Positions 18,407-27,526 of a stretch of 64,000 bases of DNA are shown in pieces (within the stretch, counting starts at the first letter, position 1; each line of letters opens with the position of its first letter). Under the pieces are notes generated by a model. It was not told the DNA's origin. It was given only the letters and a program-made list of their open reading frames with translations, and ran no database searches. This stretch comes from Octadecabacter arcticus 238. GTDB lineage: Bacteria > Pseudomonadota > Alphaproteobacteria > Rhodobacterales > Rhodobacteraceae. The stretch spans positions 3,229,001 to 3,293,000 of the forward strand of contig NC_020908.1 of assembly GCF_000155735.2 (NCBI RefSeq), in the 5' to 3' direction. A program made the translations under genes and the position numbers.

Positions 18407-19761
18407 GGCTCTTCTCCGCTTTGTTGAGTTATTCTAGGATTTCAAATAGAACATAGATTGATTATCTGGGATGGATGATTGTCTAATTTTGAGTTTGAAG
18501 TATTCGGTATCCCTGATGCCCCTGGCTCGTTTGCGGATCATTCCTATACTGACATTACCAGCCTCTATCCTGGCGCTTGTCAGCTTGTGTTTCGCGTAGT
18601 TGCATATGCCCACACAATGTTTTCTTAGGGATTTTGCGAACTTTTTCAGATAGAGCATGTGTGACTGATCTGCGATCAGGCACCAATTTTCCAGTTGCTC
18701 TGACATCCCCTCAAATGATGGGGCGCTCCACAGAGCCTGAAGCTGTTCTTTTAAGACGTAAAGCGTATTCAGGTTGCTATTGCTCTCCAGCAACGTTTGC
18801 AGCTTGTTACTTTGTTTTTCATTCAACTTATCCGCATTTTTGAGCAACAGATAATGCGTGCCCTTCATCAACTCTTTACCACTTGGATCGGCCTTCCTGA
18901 ACTCAAGGCGACGCTGATTATGGATAGCCTTGCTGTAGTTTTTCATGACGTGGAAACGGTCAAATACGATGTCGGCCATCGGCAAGGACTCCCTGACAGC
19001 CTTTTGGTAGGCAGGCCCCATATCCATCGACACGGCCTTTATTTTATGGGCTGTATCTGGCCGCAGCTGTTTCAAAAACCTTGAAAAAACTTCGGCAGTT
19101 CGACCGGCTTCCACCCAGATCAGATGCCCTCCGACCATATCGTAGACCACCGTCATATAGTCATGACCTTTCGCCCGGGCCACTTCATCGACACCAATGT
19201 ATTCCAAGCCAGCAAGCTGTGCGGGATCAAGCGCAGGGAGCGTTTCCATCAGGTATGCCTTGTCGATATTCTTTACCGTCTCCCATCGTATACCTAAATG
19301 CCTGGAGACAGCCAGAATGGATAAATGACGGCACAATCCACTGATAAGATGGCAAAATCGATGGGTGAAACGGCACCCTTTATCAACAAAAGGACACGCC
19401 TCAATGCGGCGCTCACCCTTGCTAATAAAAACCTGCGCTAGCTCAATCTCAATCACACAAGGATACCCAAAAAACGGGATGTCGTTTACTTGTCGGCGAA
19501 TATGTTGGTTGATGCTACCCTTCTTGCCGGTTGCAGGGTCTATAGCGCTCCTGCGGGCATCCCGACTGCACTGAACAATAACCTTCGCACAGTCTTCAGC
19601 CAGCTCAATTTCATTTACACGTTGCCCCTTCAGGCGTAAAATATGTTGCGAGATGTCGATGGTCATATACCTGCCCTATGTAAAGTTGTCAGAAACCTAA
19701 CATATCAACAGGTTACTTGATGGTCGGCATCTTTTCTTACTCAACAAAGCGGAGAAGAGCC
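18407..19761 (-). mobile_element. ISL3-family element, copy B, inside the CaCA gene
   Basis: The inverted repeats match copy A (GGCTCTTCTCCGC at the left end). The 8-bp target GCTAATGT is duplicated at 18399-18406 and 19762-19769. The length is 1355 bp, the same as copy A. Confidence 0.97.
18434..19666 (-). CDS. ISL3-family transposase, copy B
   Basis: The product is 410 residues and intact, with the same zinc-finger and DDE landmarks as copy A. It differs at one visible residue (RKADPSGKE instead of RKADQSGKE). Either copy could supply transposase to both. Confidence 0.95.
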   Translation of the reverse strand: MTIDISQHILRLKGQRVNEIELAEDCAKVIVQCSRDARRSAIDPATGKKGSINQHIRRQVNDIPFFGYPCVIEIELAQVFISKGERRIEACPFVDKGCRFTHRFCHLISGLCRHLSILAVSRHLGIRWETVKNIDKAYLMETLPALDPAQLAGLEYIGVDEVARAKGHDYMTVVYDMVGGHLIWVEAGRTAEVFSRFLKQLRPDTAHKIKAVSMDMGPAYQKAVRESLPMADIVFDRFHVMKNYSKAIHNQRRLEFRKADPSGKELMKGTHYLLLKNADKLNEKQSNKLQTLLESNSNLNTLYVLKEQLQALWSAPSFEGMSEQLENWCLIADQSHMLYLKKFAKSLRKHCVGICNYAKHKLTSARIEAGNVSIGMIRKRARGIRDTEYFKLKIRQSSIPDNQSMFYLKS

Positions 19762-20607
19762 GCTAATGTTTTGTTGATTGTCGGGTTGACGGCTCTGGTA
19801 TGGCCGATCCATGTCGCCGGCTCCGCGTTGCGGCGTGACACAACAATCATGATCTTGTCAGCGCTGGCACTGGTTCCACTTTTTGCGATGGGCGAAATTG
19901 GCCGTGTGGCAGGCCTCACATTGGTCGCGGGGCTGATTGCCTATCTGGTTTGGACGTTTCTGAAGCCACGACAAGAAGCCTCTGACGATGAAGCCGAAGC
20001 CGAAGCCGCGGCAACGCCGATCATGAATGCGCTGCTATGGGTCACACTCGGCCTCGTTGGGCTGTTGTTCGGCGCACGGTTCTTGGTCGATGGCGCTGTA
20101 TCGGTTGCACAAGATTTTGGCGTGTCTGAGGCCTTCATCGGCCTCACCATCGTCGCCATCGGAACATCTCTTCTTGAACTTGCGACCTCACTGATCGCAG
20201 CGTTTCGCCACCAGTCAGATATCGCAATTGGCAATATCGTCGGATCCAACATTTTCAATGTTCTGGGTATTCTTGGTGTGACATCAATTGTTGCACCGAT
20301 CCCAGTTGCGCCGCGTTTCCTGACATTTGATCTGCCAATCATGATTGTCGTATCTATTGTTTTGACCGGTTTGTTGCTGCTGCACCAAAAAATTGGTCGA
20401 AGAACTGGTGCGGTGATGTTGCTGGCCTATTGCGCCTACCTGTTAACCGCACATTAAGCGCAGCCCGATTCTGTTGAGGATGTGAGGATAGGATTTCGAC
20501 AAGTGTTCTGGCCCAACGCGCTGACTTCGGCAAAGTGGCCCTTCTTTGAAATCCTTGGAACCAGTCGCCTGAGCGTAAACCATGCCTACCCATCCTGCTA
20601 AACGAAA

Positions 20608-20637
20608 AACGGGCGGCCTGCTGCCAGACCGCCCGTT
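20608..20637 (-). terminator. Rho-independent terminator after the FKBP gene
   Basis: On the minus strand the arms AACGGGCGG and CCGCCCGTT form a 9-bp stem with a 12-base loop, followed by a T-run (TTTTTCG). It lies 20 bases past the FKBP stop at 20658. Confidence 0.85.
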
Positions 20638-20657
20638 CATTCTAAATATAAACTGCC

Positions 20658-21095
20658 TTACGCTACTTTGACCGAAACAACCTCAATCGCGAAGTTCAAA
20701 TCTTTGCCTGCCAGCGCGTGGTTGGCATCCATCGTCACTTCGGTATCGCTGATCTCAACCACAGTCACTGGGATCACGTTTTGGCCATCCGGCGATTGCA
20801 TCTGCAACGTCAGGCCAAGCTCCAACGGGATATCGTCAGGGATCTGCTCATGTGGAACGGACTGGCGGTTTTCGGGGTTGATCGCGCCGTAGGCTTCGTC
20901 ACATGGAATTTCGACGACCTTCTTGTCGCCAACAACCATGCCCGGAATAGCCTTATCCAGCCCCGGAATGATCTGCCCGGACCCGACTTCAAATTCCAAT
21001 GGATCGCGGCCGTCGCTGGAATCGAACGTCGTGCCGTCTGTCAGTGTACCCGTGTAATGAATGGCAACTGTGTCGCCTGCTTTAACTTCGCTCAT
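20658..21095 (-). CDS. FKBP-type peptidyl-prolyl isomerase (SlyD-like)
   Basis: The product is 145 residues. The FKBP half starts with VKAGDTVAIHYTGTLTDGTTFDSS and has GSGQIIPGLDKAIPGM; an inserted IF-like flap follows, then DANHALAGKDLNFAIEV, the C-terminal FKBP strand pattern of SlyD. It lacks a signal peptide and a His-rich tail, so it is a cytoplasmic chaperone/prolyl isomerase without the nickel-binding extension. A GGAGA site precedes the ATG. Confidence 0.93.
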   Translation of the reverse strand: MSEVKAGDTVAIHYTGTLTDGTTFDSSDGRDPLEFEVGSGQIIPGLDKAIPGMVVGDKKVVEIPCDEAYGAINPENRQSVPHEQIPDDIPLELGLTLQMQSPDGQNVIPVTVVEISDTEVTMDANHALAGKDLNFAIEVVSVKVA

Positions 21096-21195
21096 GGAGA
21101 TCTCCTTTGTCTTCTGTTGGCGTGAATTCGCGCGCTCCCTAACAATCGCGCGTCAAGATTGCAAATCGCTGTGCGTCGCGCCAAAATCACCCCCC

Positions 21196-21601
21196 ATGAC
21201 ACAGGCTTTTACCTCCAGCCGCACGGGACGCCTTTGCCGCGTTTCCTCAGCCTGCGCGCACCACCTTGATGGCCGTGCGCGCGATGATCTTTGATATCGC
21301 CGCCACCCTGCCCCCGCATCACCACGTTGGCCGCGTTGAGGAATCAACCAAATGGGGCCAGCCATCCTACGCCACGCCCGACACCAAATCCGCGACTCCG
21401 ATCCGGCTTGGCCTGTCCAAGGCGGGCGATCCGGCGATTTTCACCCATTGCCAATCGACCGTCATGCGCGATTTTCGTGACCTCGCCGCACCAAATCTGA
21501 ACTTTGACGGCAATCGCGCCGTTTATTTGCCAAACAACTACCCACCAAAGCTGGACGAATTCGCGCCATTGATCCGCGCAGACCTGACCTATCGCCTTTG
21601 A
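21196..21601 (+). pseudogene. DUF1801-type protein, apparently frameshifted near the start
   Basis: From 21266 an open frame gives MAVRAMIFDIAATLP, RVEESTKWGQPSY, SATPIRLGLSKAGDPAIFTHCQ and VMRDFRDLAPN-like blocks, which match the DUF1801 family. The usual N-terminal segment appears in two frames: ATG 21196 gives MTQAFTSS, then one base must be skipped near 21221 to read ARDAFAAFPQPARTTLMAVRAM. It is either a 1-base insertion or a gene using a late start at 21266-21269. Confidence 0.6.
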
Positions 21602-21655
21602 GGCTTTCCAACGGTCTGCCTGCGTGCCAAGCTGTTTCCAACTGAAAGGTCTCAC

Positions 21656-22333
21656 ATGACAATCACCACCTGCATCTTCGATGCTTACGGCACACTGTTT
21701 GACGTGGGCGCCGCCGCGCGCGAAGTCGCCAAGGAACCCGGGCAGGCACAATTGGCCGCCGTTTGGGGCACCTTGTCCAAGGACTGGCGCACCAAGCAGC
21801 TGGAATATTCGTGGCTGCGCGCGATCAGCGGCACCTACATTCCGTTCTGGCAGGTCACACAGGACGCGCTTGATTGGGCGATGGACAACAACGGTTTGAA
21901 CGACAACGCCCTGCGCGCCAAATTGCTGTCGGTCTACAAAGAACTGCCCGCCTTTCCCGAGGTCCCCGCCATGTTGAAAGCGCTGAAAGAAAAGGACGTG
22001 AACATCGCGATCCTGTCCAACGGCTCACCTGATATGCTGGTCAATGCGGTGCGCTCGGCTGGAATCGGTGAATACCTTGATGATGTGCTGTCGGTCGAAG
22101 AAGTGAATATCTACAAGCCGCACCGTCTGGTCTATGACATGGTCTGGGAACGCTTTGATGTGCCGCAAACCGAAGTCCTGTTCGCGTCGTCCAACGGCTG
22201 GGATGCTGCTGGTGCTGCTGGATACGGCTTCGGCACAGTCTGGGTGAACCGCGACGGCGCCCCGCAAGATCGTCTGTGGGCCGCACCGCACCGCACGCTC
22301 AAAGACCTCAGCACGATTCCCGATCTTGTCTGA
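21656..22333 (+). CDS. Haloacid dehalogenase, type II (HAD superfamily)
   Basis: The product is 225 residues. HAD motif I is FDAYGTLFD with the nucleophile Asp at residue 10, motif II is ILSNGSPDM, motif III is the Lys in NIYKPH, and motif IV is SSNGWDAAGAAGYG, the pattern of L-2-haloacid dehalogenases. These hydrolyse 2-haloalkanoates to 2-hydroxyacids with inversion. The ATG follows AAAGG. Its stop overlaps the next start (TGATG), so it is coupled to the alpha/beta hydrolase. Confidence 0.92.
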   Translation: MTITTCIFDAYGTLFDVGAAAREVAKEPGQAQLAAVWGTLSKDWRTKQLEYSWLRAISGTYIPFWQVTQDALDWAMDNNGLNDNALRAKLLSVYKELPAFPEVPAMLKALKEKDVNIAILSNGSPDMLVNAVRSAGIGEYLDDVLSVEEVNIYKPHRLVYDMVWERFDVPQTEVLFASSNGWDAAGAAGYGFGTVWVNRDGAPQDRLWAAPHRTLKDLSTIPDLV

Positions 22334-23160
22334 TGGGGACGTTTACAGCGGCTGACGGCAGCCAGCTCTATTATACCGACGAAGGGTTCGGGCTGCCCAT
22401 CCTCGCGCTCGCGGGGCTGACCCGAAACACTGGCGATTTTGACCATGTCGCACCGCACCTGCTCAAGTCCGAGGCCGTCCGCCTGATCCGCATGGATTAT
22501 CGCGGGCGCGGCCAGTCTGATTGGGCCGATCCCGCCAGCTACACGATCCTGCAAGAATCCGCCGACGCGATTGCCCTGCTAGATCATCTTTCCATCGACA
22601 AGGCGGCCATCATTGGCACGTCGCGCGGCGGTATCATCGCGATGATGCTGGCGGCCACCCACAAACACCGCCTGCTCGGCGTGGCGCTCAATGATATCGG
22701 CCCGCATATCGAAGCCGCAGGCCTCAGCGACATCAAAGACTATATCGGCCGCAATCCAACGCAGGCGACCCTTGCGGACGCTGCCGACTTTCGCGCCCGC
22801 GCATGGTCGCATTTCAACGGCGTGCCACAGGATCGCTGGCTGCACGAGGTCACAAACCACTACGTTGAAACCGCCAATGGCCTGATCATCAAATACGACC
22901 CGAAACTGCGCGACGCTGTGCTGGGGTCCGGAACCCAACTCGCGCCCGACCTCTGGCCGCTCTATGAGAAACTCGCGGACCTGCCGCTGGCCCTGCTGCG
23001 CGGCGATGCGTCCGATTTGCTGTCTGCGGTGACGTTCGATCAAATGCGCAACCTGCGCCCCGATGCCCACGCAGCCACCGTTTTGGGGCGCGGCCATGTC
23101 CCGTTCCTCGACGAACCTGAATCCCTCGCGGTTCTGAACGGCTGGATCCTGAGCTTATGA
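22333..23160 (+). CDS. Alpha/beta hydrolase
   Basis: The product is 275 residues. The nucleophile elbow GTSRGG sits near residue 98, the oxyanion and entry segments are LALAGLTRNTGDF and YRGRGQSDW, and the C-terminal His is in GRGHVPFLDEPE. It belongs to the epoxide hydrolase/lactonase-like group; the substrate cannot be told. It overlaps the dehalogenase stop by one base and the next gene by four (ATGA), so the three are one transcript. Confidence 0.88.
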   Translation: MGTFTAADGSQLYYTDEGFGLPILALAGLTRNTGDFDHVAPHLLKSEAVRLIRMDYRGRGQSDWADPASYTILQESADAIALLDHLSIDKAAIIGTSRGGIIAMMLAATHKHRLLGVALNDIGPHIEAAGLSDIKDYIGRNPTQATLADAADFRARAWSHFNGVPQDRWLHEVTNHYVETANGLIIKYDPKLRDAVLGSGTQLAPDLWPLYEKLADLPLALLRGDASDLLSAVTFDQMRNLRPDAHAATVLGRGHVPFLDEPESLAVLNGWILSL

Positions 23161-24128
23161 ATATCGATCTGATCCGCGCCGCCGCCATACGTCTGCACGG
23201 CCACGCGCGGCGCACGCCGCTGCTGTCCTCACAGTTCCTTGACGACATCGCGGGCCGCAAGGTCTACGTCAAACCCGAATGCCTGCAACACACGGGATCG
23301 TTCAAATTTCGCGGCGGCTGGTCGGCACTATCCGGCATGGACCCCGAAAAACGCGCCAATGGCGTCATCGCCTATTCATCGGGCAATCACGCACAAGGCG
23401 TCGCTCTGGCGGCCCGGATGCACGGCGTGCCCTCCGTCATCGTCATGCCCTCCGACGCGCCCGCCCTCAAAATTGAAAACACCAAAGCCCTTGGCGCTCA
23501 GGTTGTCCTGTATGATCGCGACACAGAAGACCGCGACGAAATCGGCGCGCGCATCGCCGCCGATCGCGGCCTGACCTTGGTCAAACCCTTTGACGATCCA
23601 CTGGTCATCGCAGGTCAAGGCACCGCAGGGCTTGAAATCGCCGAAGATGCCAACGCGCTTGGCCTTGAAAACATCGACGTTCTTGTCTGTTGCGGCGGCG
23701 GCGGCTTCACGTCCGGAATCGCTCTGGCCTGTGAGGCAGACGCCCCCACTCTGCGCGTCCGCCCCGTCGAACCGGACGGCTTTGACGACGTCGCACGCTC
23801 CTTGATCTCGGGCAAGATCGAACGCAACGCCGCCACCTCCGGCAATATCTGCGACGCAATCATCACCCCGCAACCCGGCGATCTGACCTTCCCGATCATG
23901 CACCGCCTGTGCGGACCCGGCCTTGTTATCCGCGAAAACGAAGCCCTTATGGCAATGGCACAGGCGTTCCTGCGCCTCAAACTCGTCGCTGAACCCGGCG
24001 GTGCCGCAGCCCTTGCTGCGGCCCTTTACCGACCCGACGACATCCGCGGCGTCGGCGTCATTGTCACCATCAGCGGCGGCAATGTTGACCCCGCCCAATT
24101 CGCGCAAGCCCTCGCCACACTGGACTGA
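23157..24128 (+). CDS. PLP-dependent threonine/serine dehydratase
   Basis: The product is 323 residues of fold type II. The Schiff-base Lys is in GSFKFRGGW, the substrate loop in YSSGNHAQGVALAA, and the phosphate-binding glycines in VCCGGGGFTSG. It is shorter than IlvA because the C-terminal ACT domain is missing, as in catabolic dehydratases and serine racemases. It deaminates Thr to 2-oxobutanoate or Ser to pyruvate, or may act on hydroxyaspartate. It is translationally coupled to the preceding hydrolase. Confidence 0.9.
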   Translation: MNIDLIRAAAIRLHGHARRTPLLSSQFLDDIAGRKVYVKPECLQHTGSFKFRGGWSALSGMDPEKRANGVIAYSSGNHAQGVALAARMHGVPSVIVMPSDAPALKIENTKALGAQVVLYDRDTEDRDEIGARIAADRGLTLVKPFDDPLVIAGQGTAGLEIAEDANALGLENIDVLVCCGGGGFTSGIALACEADAPTLRVRPVEPDGFDDVARSLISGKIERNAATSGNICDAIITPQPGDLTFPIMHRLCGPGLVIRENEALMAMAQAFLRLKLVAEPGGAAALAAALYRPDDIRGVGVIVTISGGNVDPAQFAQALATLD

Positions 24129-24209
24129 CAGCTCTTTCTGTCTACCGCATCTTTGCTTTCTAAATATCCCCGCCGGAGGCTCCTGAGATAACCGAAAGGC
24201 CCCAGCGCC

Positions 24210-25424
24210 ATGACCCGTTTCACCATCGCCAGCTTCAATGTCAAAAACCTCATCGGCGCGGACAAGGTATATTATAAATTCCAGTCCTACACGCCAGAAG
24301 AATCCGCGTGGAAACAGGATTGGATGGCCGAACAACTGCTGACAATGGACGCCGACATTGTAGGTTTTCAGGAAATCTTCGAACAGGACGCTCTACGCGA
24401 CGTGATCGCGCACGCCGACAGCTTGGGCCAAACCTCAAACGACGCCGCAATTCCCGACCCCTCCCAACGCTATCACCGCAAAGCGATTTTCCGCAAACTC
24501 GCCTACACCCCCTACGGCACAACGGGTTTGGCCTTCGCGCCCAATTCCGCCGATACGGGCGAGGCAGGCCAACGTCGCCCGGGAGTCGCGATCGTCTCGC
24601 GCTTCGGCTTCGTCGGAATGCCAGAAATCATCCAAGACCTGCCCGAACCTGTCGACATCCCGTTTTCGGCCCTGCGCGGCGCAGACAATCCGGATGACGC
24701 GGGCCACTACCGCCTGCGCCGCCTCTCCCGCCCGATCCTTAAGGCGCGCATTCCGGTTGATGGCCAGACAATCACCGTTTTCAACTGTCACCTGAAATCC
24801 AAATTGGGCGAACATGTCACCCCCGCTGGCGCGGAATTTTCGCCTGCCAGCGATTTGACGAACTATGACCCCGTCGCGCGCGCCCTCGGCTCCCTGCCTG
24901 CCGCATTGCGGCGCATGGCCGAAGCATGGGTGCTGCGCCGCGAAATCATTGCCGAACTCGACGCGGGGAACCCCGTCATGGTGCGGGGTGATTTCAACGA
25001 CGGCGAACACGCAGTCTCCTCTGAAATCATCTCCGGCGAAACACCGTTCAAGAATTACGCATGGATGCTGCGCCACGATGCGAAAACCTCGCGCGACCGC
25101 TATTCGGACGCGCAAAACGAACAGATTACCGAAGACATCAATCGCGTCCGCCTGCACTCCGCCGAAAAGATGTTCGTGCGCAAATCCGCCCGCGACATGG
25201 TCTATACATCGGCCTTTGGCGGCACATTCGAATCCATCGACCAGATTTACATGTCGCGCCACTTTCACCCCGATTACGCAAACAAGATTGGCGAAATGGA
25301 ATACTTTTCCGTGCTCAACGACCATCTAACCGATGGCTCCCACCCAGAAGCACCCTATAACAAACTCGCATCAGATCACGGCCAGATCATCGCGCATATG
25401 GTCATGGACGGGGTCGGATCATGA
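24210..25424 (+). CDS. Endonuclease/exonuclease/phosphatase-family protein
   Basis: The product is 404 residues. Family landmarks are IASFNVKNLIG (Asn), IVGFQEIFEQD (metal Glu), FNCHLKSKLGEH (His), VRGDFNDGEHAVSS (Asp, Asn) and the C-terminal SDHGQIIAHM (Asp-His). There is no signal peptide, so it acts in the cytoplasm; the substrate could be nucleic acid or a phospho-compound. It overlaps the next hydrolase start by 4 bases. Confidence 0.85.
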   Translation: MTRFTIASFNVKNLIGADKVYYKFQSYTPEESAWKQDWMAEQLLTMDADIVGFQEIFEQDALRDVIAHADSLGQTSNDAAIPDPSQRYHRKAIFRKLAYTPYGTTGLAFAPNSADTGEAGQRRPGVAIVSRFGFVGMPEIIQDLPEPVDIPFSALRGADNPDDAGHYRLRRLSRPILKARIPVDGQTITVFNCHLKSKLGEHVTPAGAEFSPASDLTNYDPVARALGSLPAALRRMAEAWVLRREIIAELDAGNPVMVRGDFNDGEHAVSSEIISGETPFKNYAWMLRHDAKTSRDRYSDAQNEQITEDINRVRLHSAEKMFVRKSARDMVYTSAFGGTFESIDQIYMSRHFHPDYANKIGEMEYFSVLNDHLTDGSHPEAPYNKLASDHGQIIAHMVMDGVGS

Positions 25425-26188
25425 TTGACAACATCGAGGTCAAAGGCGCAACGCTGAATGCCCAATTCATGGGTGAAGGTCCGCCCATCGTGTTTCTGCA
25501 CGGCCTTGGCGCCGACATGTCGGTGTTTGATGGCCTTGCGCACCGCTTTCCAGACCACAAAATTATCCGCTTTGATCTGCGCGGCCAAGGCCAGTCCAGC
25601 GTACCGGACGGCCCCTATACAATGGGCGGCCTGATCGCCGACACCGAAGCCGTGCTTGATCATTACGGCGTACGCGACGCCGTTGTTTTTGGCCTATCGA
25701 TGGGCGGCATGATCGCCCAAGGCCTCGCGGTGAAACGCCTTGATCTGGTGCGCGGGATGGTTTTGTGCGCCACCGCCGCCAAGTTCGGTCAGGCCGACCC
25801 GTGGCACGCCCGCGCCGTCACCGCGCGCACCAAAGGCATGGCAGCCCTTGTTGATGAAACACTGGCGCGGTGGAACGCCAAAGACGAAGACGCCCTCGCC
25901 CGCGCGCGATTTATCAACGCCAATCCCGAAGGCTACGCGGCCTCCTGCGAAGCGATTGCAGGCAGCGATTTTTACACGCCCACGGCCGGTCTGCGTCTGC
26001 CGACGCTTGGTCTGTGCGGTGATCGCGATAAATCGACGCCACCCGATCTGGTGCGTGAAAAAACCGACCTTATTCCCGGATCGACGTTCCAACTGATCCG
26101 TGGCGTGGGGCACCTCGTCCCCGAAACCCACGCAGATGTTGTGGCTGGGTATCTCTATGAATTTCTCGTCGGCATTGGCCACATGTGA
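25421..26188 (+). CDS. Alpha/beta hydrolase, enol-lactonase-like
   Basis: The product is 255 residues. The catalytic triad is readable: Ser in FGLSMGGMIAQ, Asp in GLCGDRDKSTP and His in RGVGHLVPETHA. The layout resembles 3-oxoadipate enol-lactonase PcaD, but no other protocatechuate-pathway gene is nearby, so the specific reaction is open. It is coupled to the preceding phosphatase-like gene (ATGA). Confidence 0.87.
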   Translation: MIDNIEVKGATLNAQFMGEGPPIVFLHGLGADMSVFDGLAHRFPDHKIIRFDLRGQGQSSVPDGPYTMGGLIADTEAVLDHYGVRDAVVFGLSMGGMIAQGLAVKRLDLVRGMVLCATAAKFGQADPWHARAVTARTKGMAALVDETLARWNAKDEDALARARFINANPEGYAASCEAIAGSDFYTPTAGLRLPTLGLCGDRDKSTPPDLVREKTDLIPGSTFQLIRGVGHLVPETHADVVAGYLYEFLVGIGHM

Positions 26189-26228
26189 CCTCTTGCAGGC
26201 CGCGCCGCCTTGCGACTAAAATCGGCCG

Positions 26229-27443
26229 ATGAACGCCCCACAGCGCAAACGCGCCTTCACCTTTATCCTGATCACACTCACGCTGGACGCCATGGGCATC
26301 GGGCTGATCATGCCGGTGATGCCCGACCTTATCCGCGCAGTGAATGGCGGCAGCCTTGGCACCGCTGCGATTTGGGGCGGCATTCTGGCAACAGCATTTG
26401 CAGTGATGCAATTCATCTTTGGCCCGATCCTCGGCTCGCTCTCTGATCGCTATGGTCGCCGCCCCGTGCTGCTGATCTCGCTGCTGGTCATGTCGCTCGA
26501 TTATCTGGTCATGGCCGTGGCAGGCTCCATCTGGCTGTTGTTCGCAACCCGCATCATCGGCGGCATCACGGCGGCCACCATGGCAACAGCCTCCGCCTTT
26601 ATCGCCGACATTTCCAAACCGGAAGAAAAATCCGCCAACTTCGGGCTGATCGGCGCGGCCTTCGGTCTCGGTTTCGTACTTGGCCCCGTGATCGGTGGCC
26701 TGCTGGGTGAATTCGGCGCCCGTGCGCCGTTCTATGCCGCAGCCGCACTGGGCACCGCAAACCTGATCTTCGGCTACTACGTGCTGCCCGAAACCGTCAC
26801 AGATCGCATACGCCGCCCGTTCTCGCTGCGCCGCGCCAACCCGTTCGGCGCATTCAAAGCGCTGGGGCAACTTGACGGCGTGCGCCGCCTGGTCTTCCTC
26901 GTGTTTCTGTATGAATTCGCCTTTATCGTCTATCCTGCAACTTGGGCCTATTTCACCAAAGAAGCTTATGGATGGTCCCCCGGCATGGTCGGCGCGTCCC
27001 TTGCGCTGTTCGGCGTCGGCATGGCAATTGTCCAAGGGGCGTTAATCCGCCCTGCCCTGCGCCGCTTCGGTGAACGCGGCACAATCATCTATGGCATCAC
27101 CTTTAACTTTCTAGCCTTCGCGGTGCTGACGCAGATCACCACGGGCTGGGTCGCGCTTGCCTTTATCCCGCTCACGTCCCTCGGCGCGGTGGTCACACCG
27201 GCACTGCAAGGCCTGATGTCACAGCGCGCGGGCGATGATCAACAAGGCGAACTTCAGGGCGTCATTTCATCAGCCAAATCCATGGCGATGATCTTTTCGC
27301 CACTGGTCATGACGCAAATCTTCTATGTCTTCACGACCGACACCGGCCCCTACTTTCCGGGCGCTGCTTTCGCGTTGTCCGCTGGCATCATGATCGCCTG
27401 TATGGTGGTCTTTCTGGGCCGTACCCGCCAAACCGCGACCTAA
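26229..27443 (+). CDS. MFS transporter of the TetA/TCR type
   Basis: The product is 404 residues with about 12 membrane segments. The MFS loop motif is GSLSDRYGRRPVLL between helices 2 and 3; LDAMGIGLIMPVMPDLIR opens the protein as in TetA-like proton antiporters. It probably exports a drug or metabolite. It starts 40 bases after the hydrolase on the same strand. Assignment to tetracycline is not justified by the sequence alone. Confidence 0.88.
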   Translation: MNAPQRKRAFTFILITLTLDAMGIGLIMPVMPDLIRAVNGGSLGTAAIWGGILATAFAVMQFIFGPILGSLSDRYGRRPVLLISLLVMSLDYLVMAVAGSIWLLFATRIIGGITAATMATASAFIADISKPEEKSANFGLIGAAFGLGFVLGPVIGGLLGEFGARAPFYAAAALGTANLIFGYYVLPETVTDRIRRPFSLRRANPFGAFKALGQLDGVRRLVFLVFLYEFAFIVYPATWAYFTKEAYGWSPGMVGASLALFGVGMAIVQGALIRPALRRFGERGTIIYGITFNFLAFAVLTQITTGWVALAFIPLTSLGAVVTPALQGLMSQRAGDDQQGELQGVISSAKSMAMIFSPLVMTQIFYVFTTDTGPYFPGAAFALSAGIMIACMVVFLGRTRQTAT

Positions 27444-27526
27444 ACGACCCCTTCGTCGTTTTCACGCTTGCACCATGTCGGCCACACCTCCACCTTGGCG
27501 CAAATTCACTCAACCAAAGGTGCCCT

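Larger units (their letters stand above)
18171..20457 (+). pseudogene. Na/Ca antiporter (CaCA/YrbG family), interrupted by ISL3
   Basis: The N-terminal part (GTG at 18171, DYLSIMAGLVGLFLGGEALV) carries the first alpha repeat (DFGTSTPELLVS, IAIGNIVGSNIANV). The frame is cut at 18407 and resumes at 19770. The C-terminal part has the second alpha repeat (GTSLLELATSL, IAIGNIVGSNIFNVLG). Deleting 18407-19769 (element plus one 8-bp duplicate) restores ...SNIANVLLIVGLTA exactly, about 307 residues, so the gene was intact before insertion. Members are inner-membrane calcium or sodium exchangers. The two halves are no longer joined, so activity is very unlikely. Confidence 0.94.

Noticed and set aside
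23376..25325. Long antisense frames opposite the dehydratase and phosphatase-like genes
   Set aside because: Both strands are open because of codon bias, but only the plus strand carries recognisable motifs.
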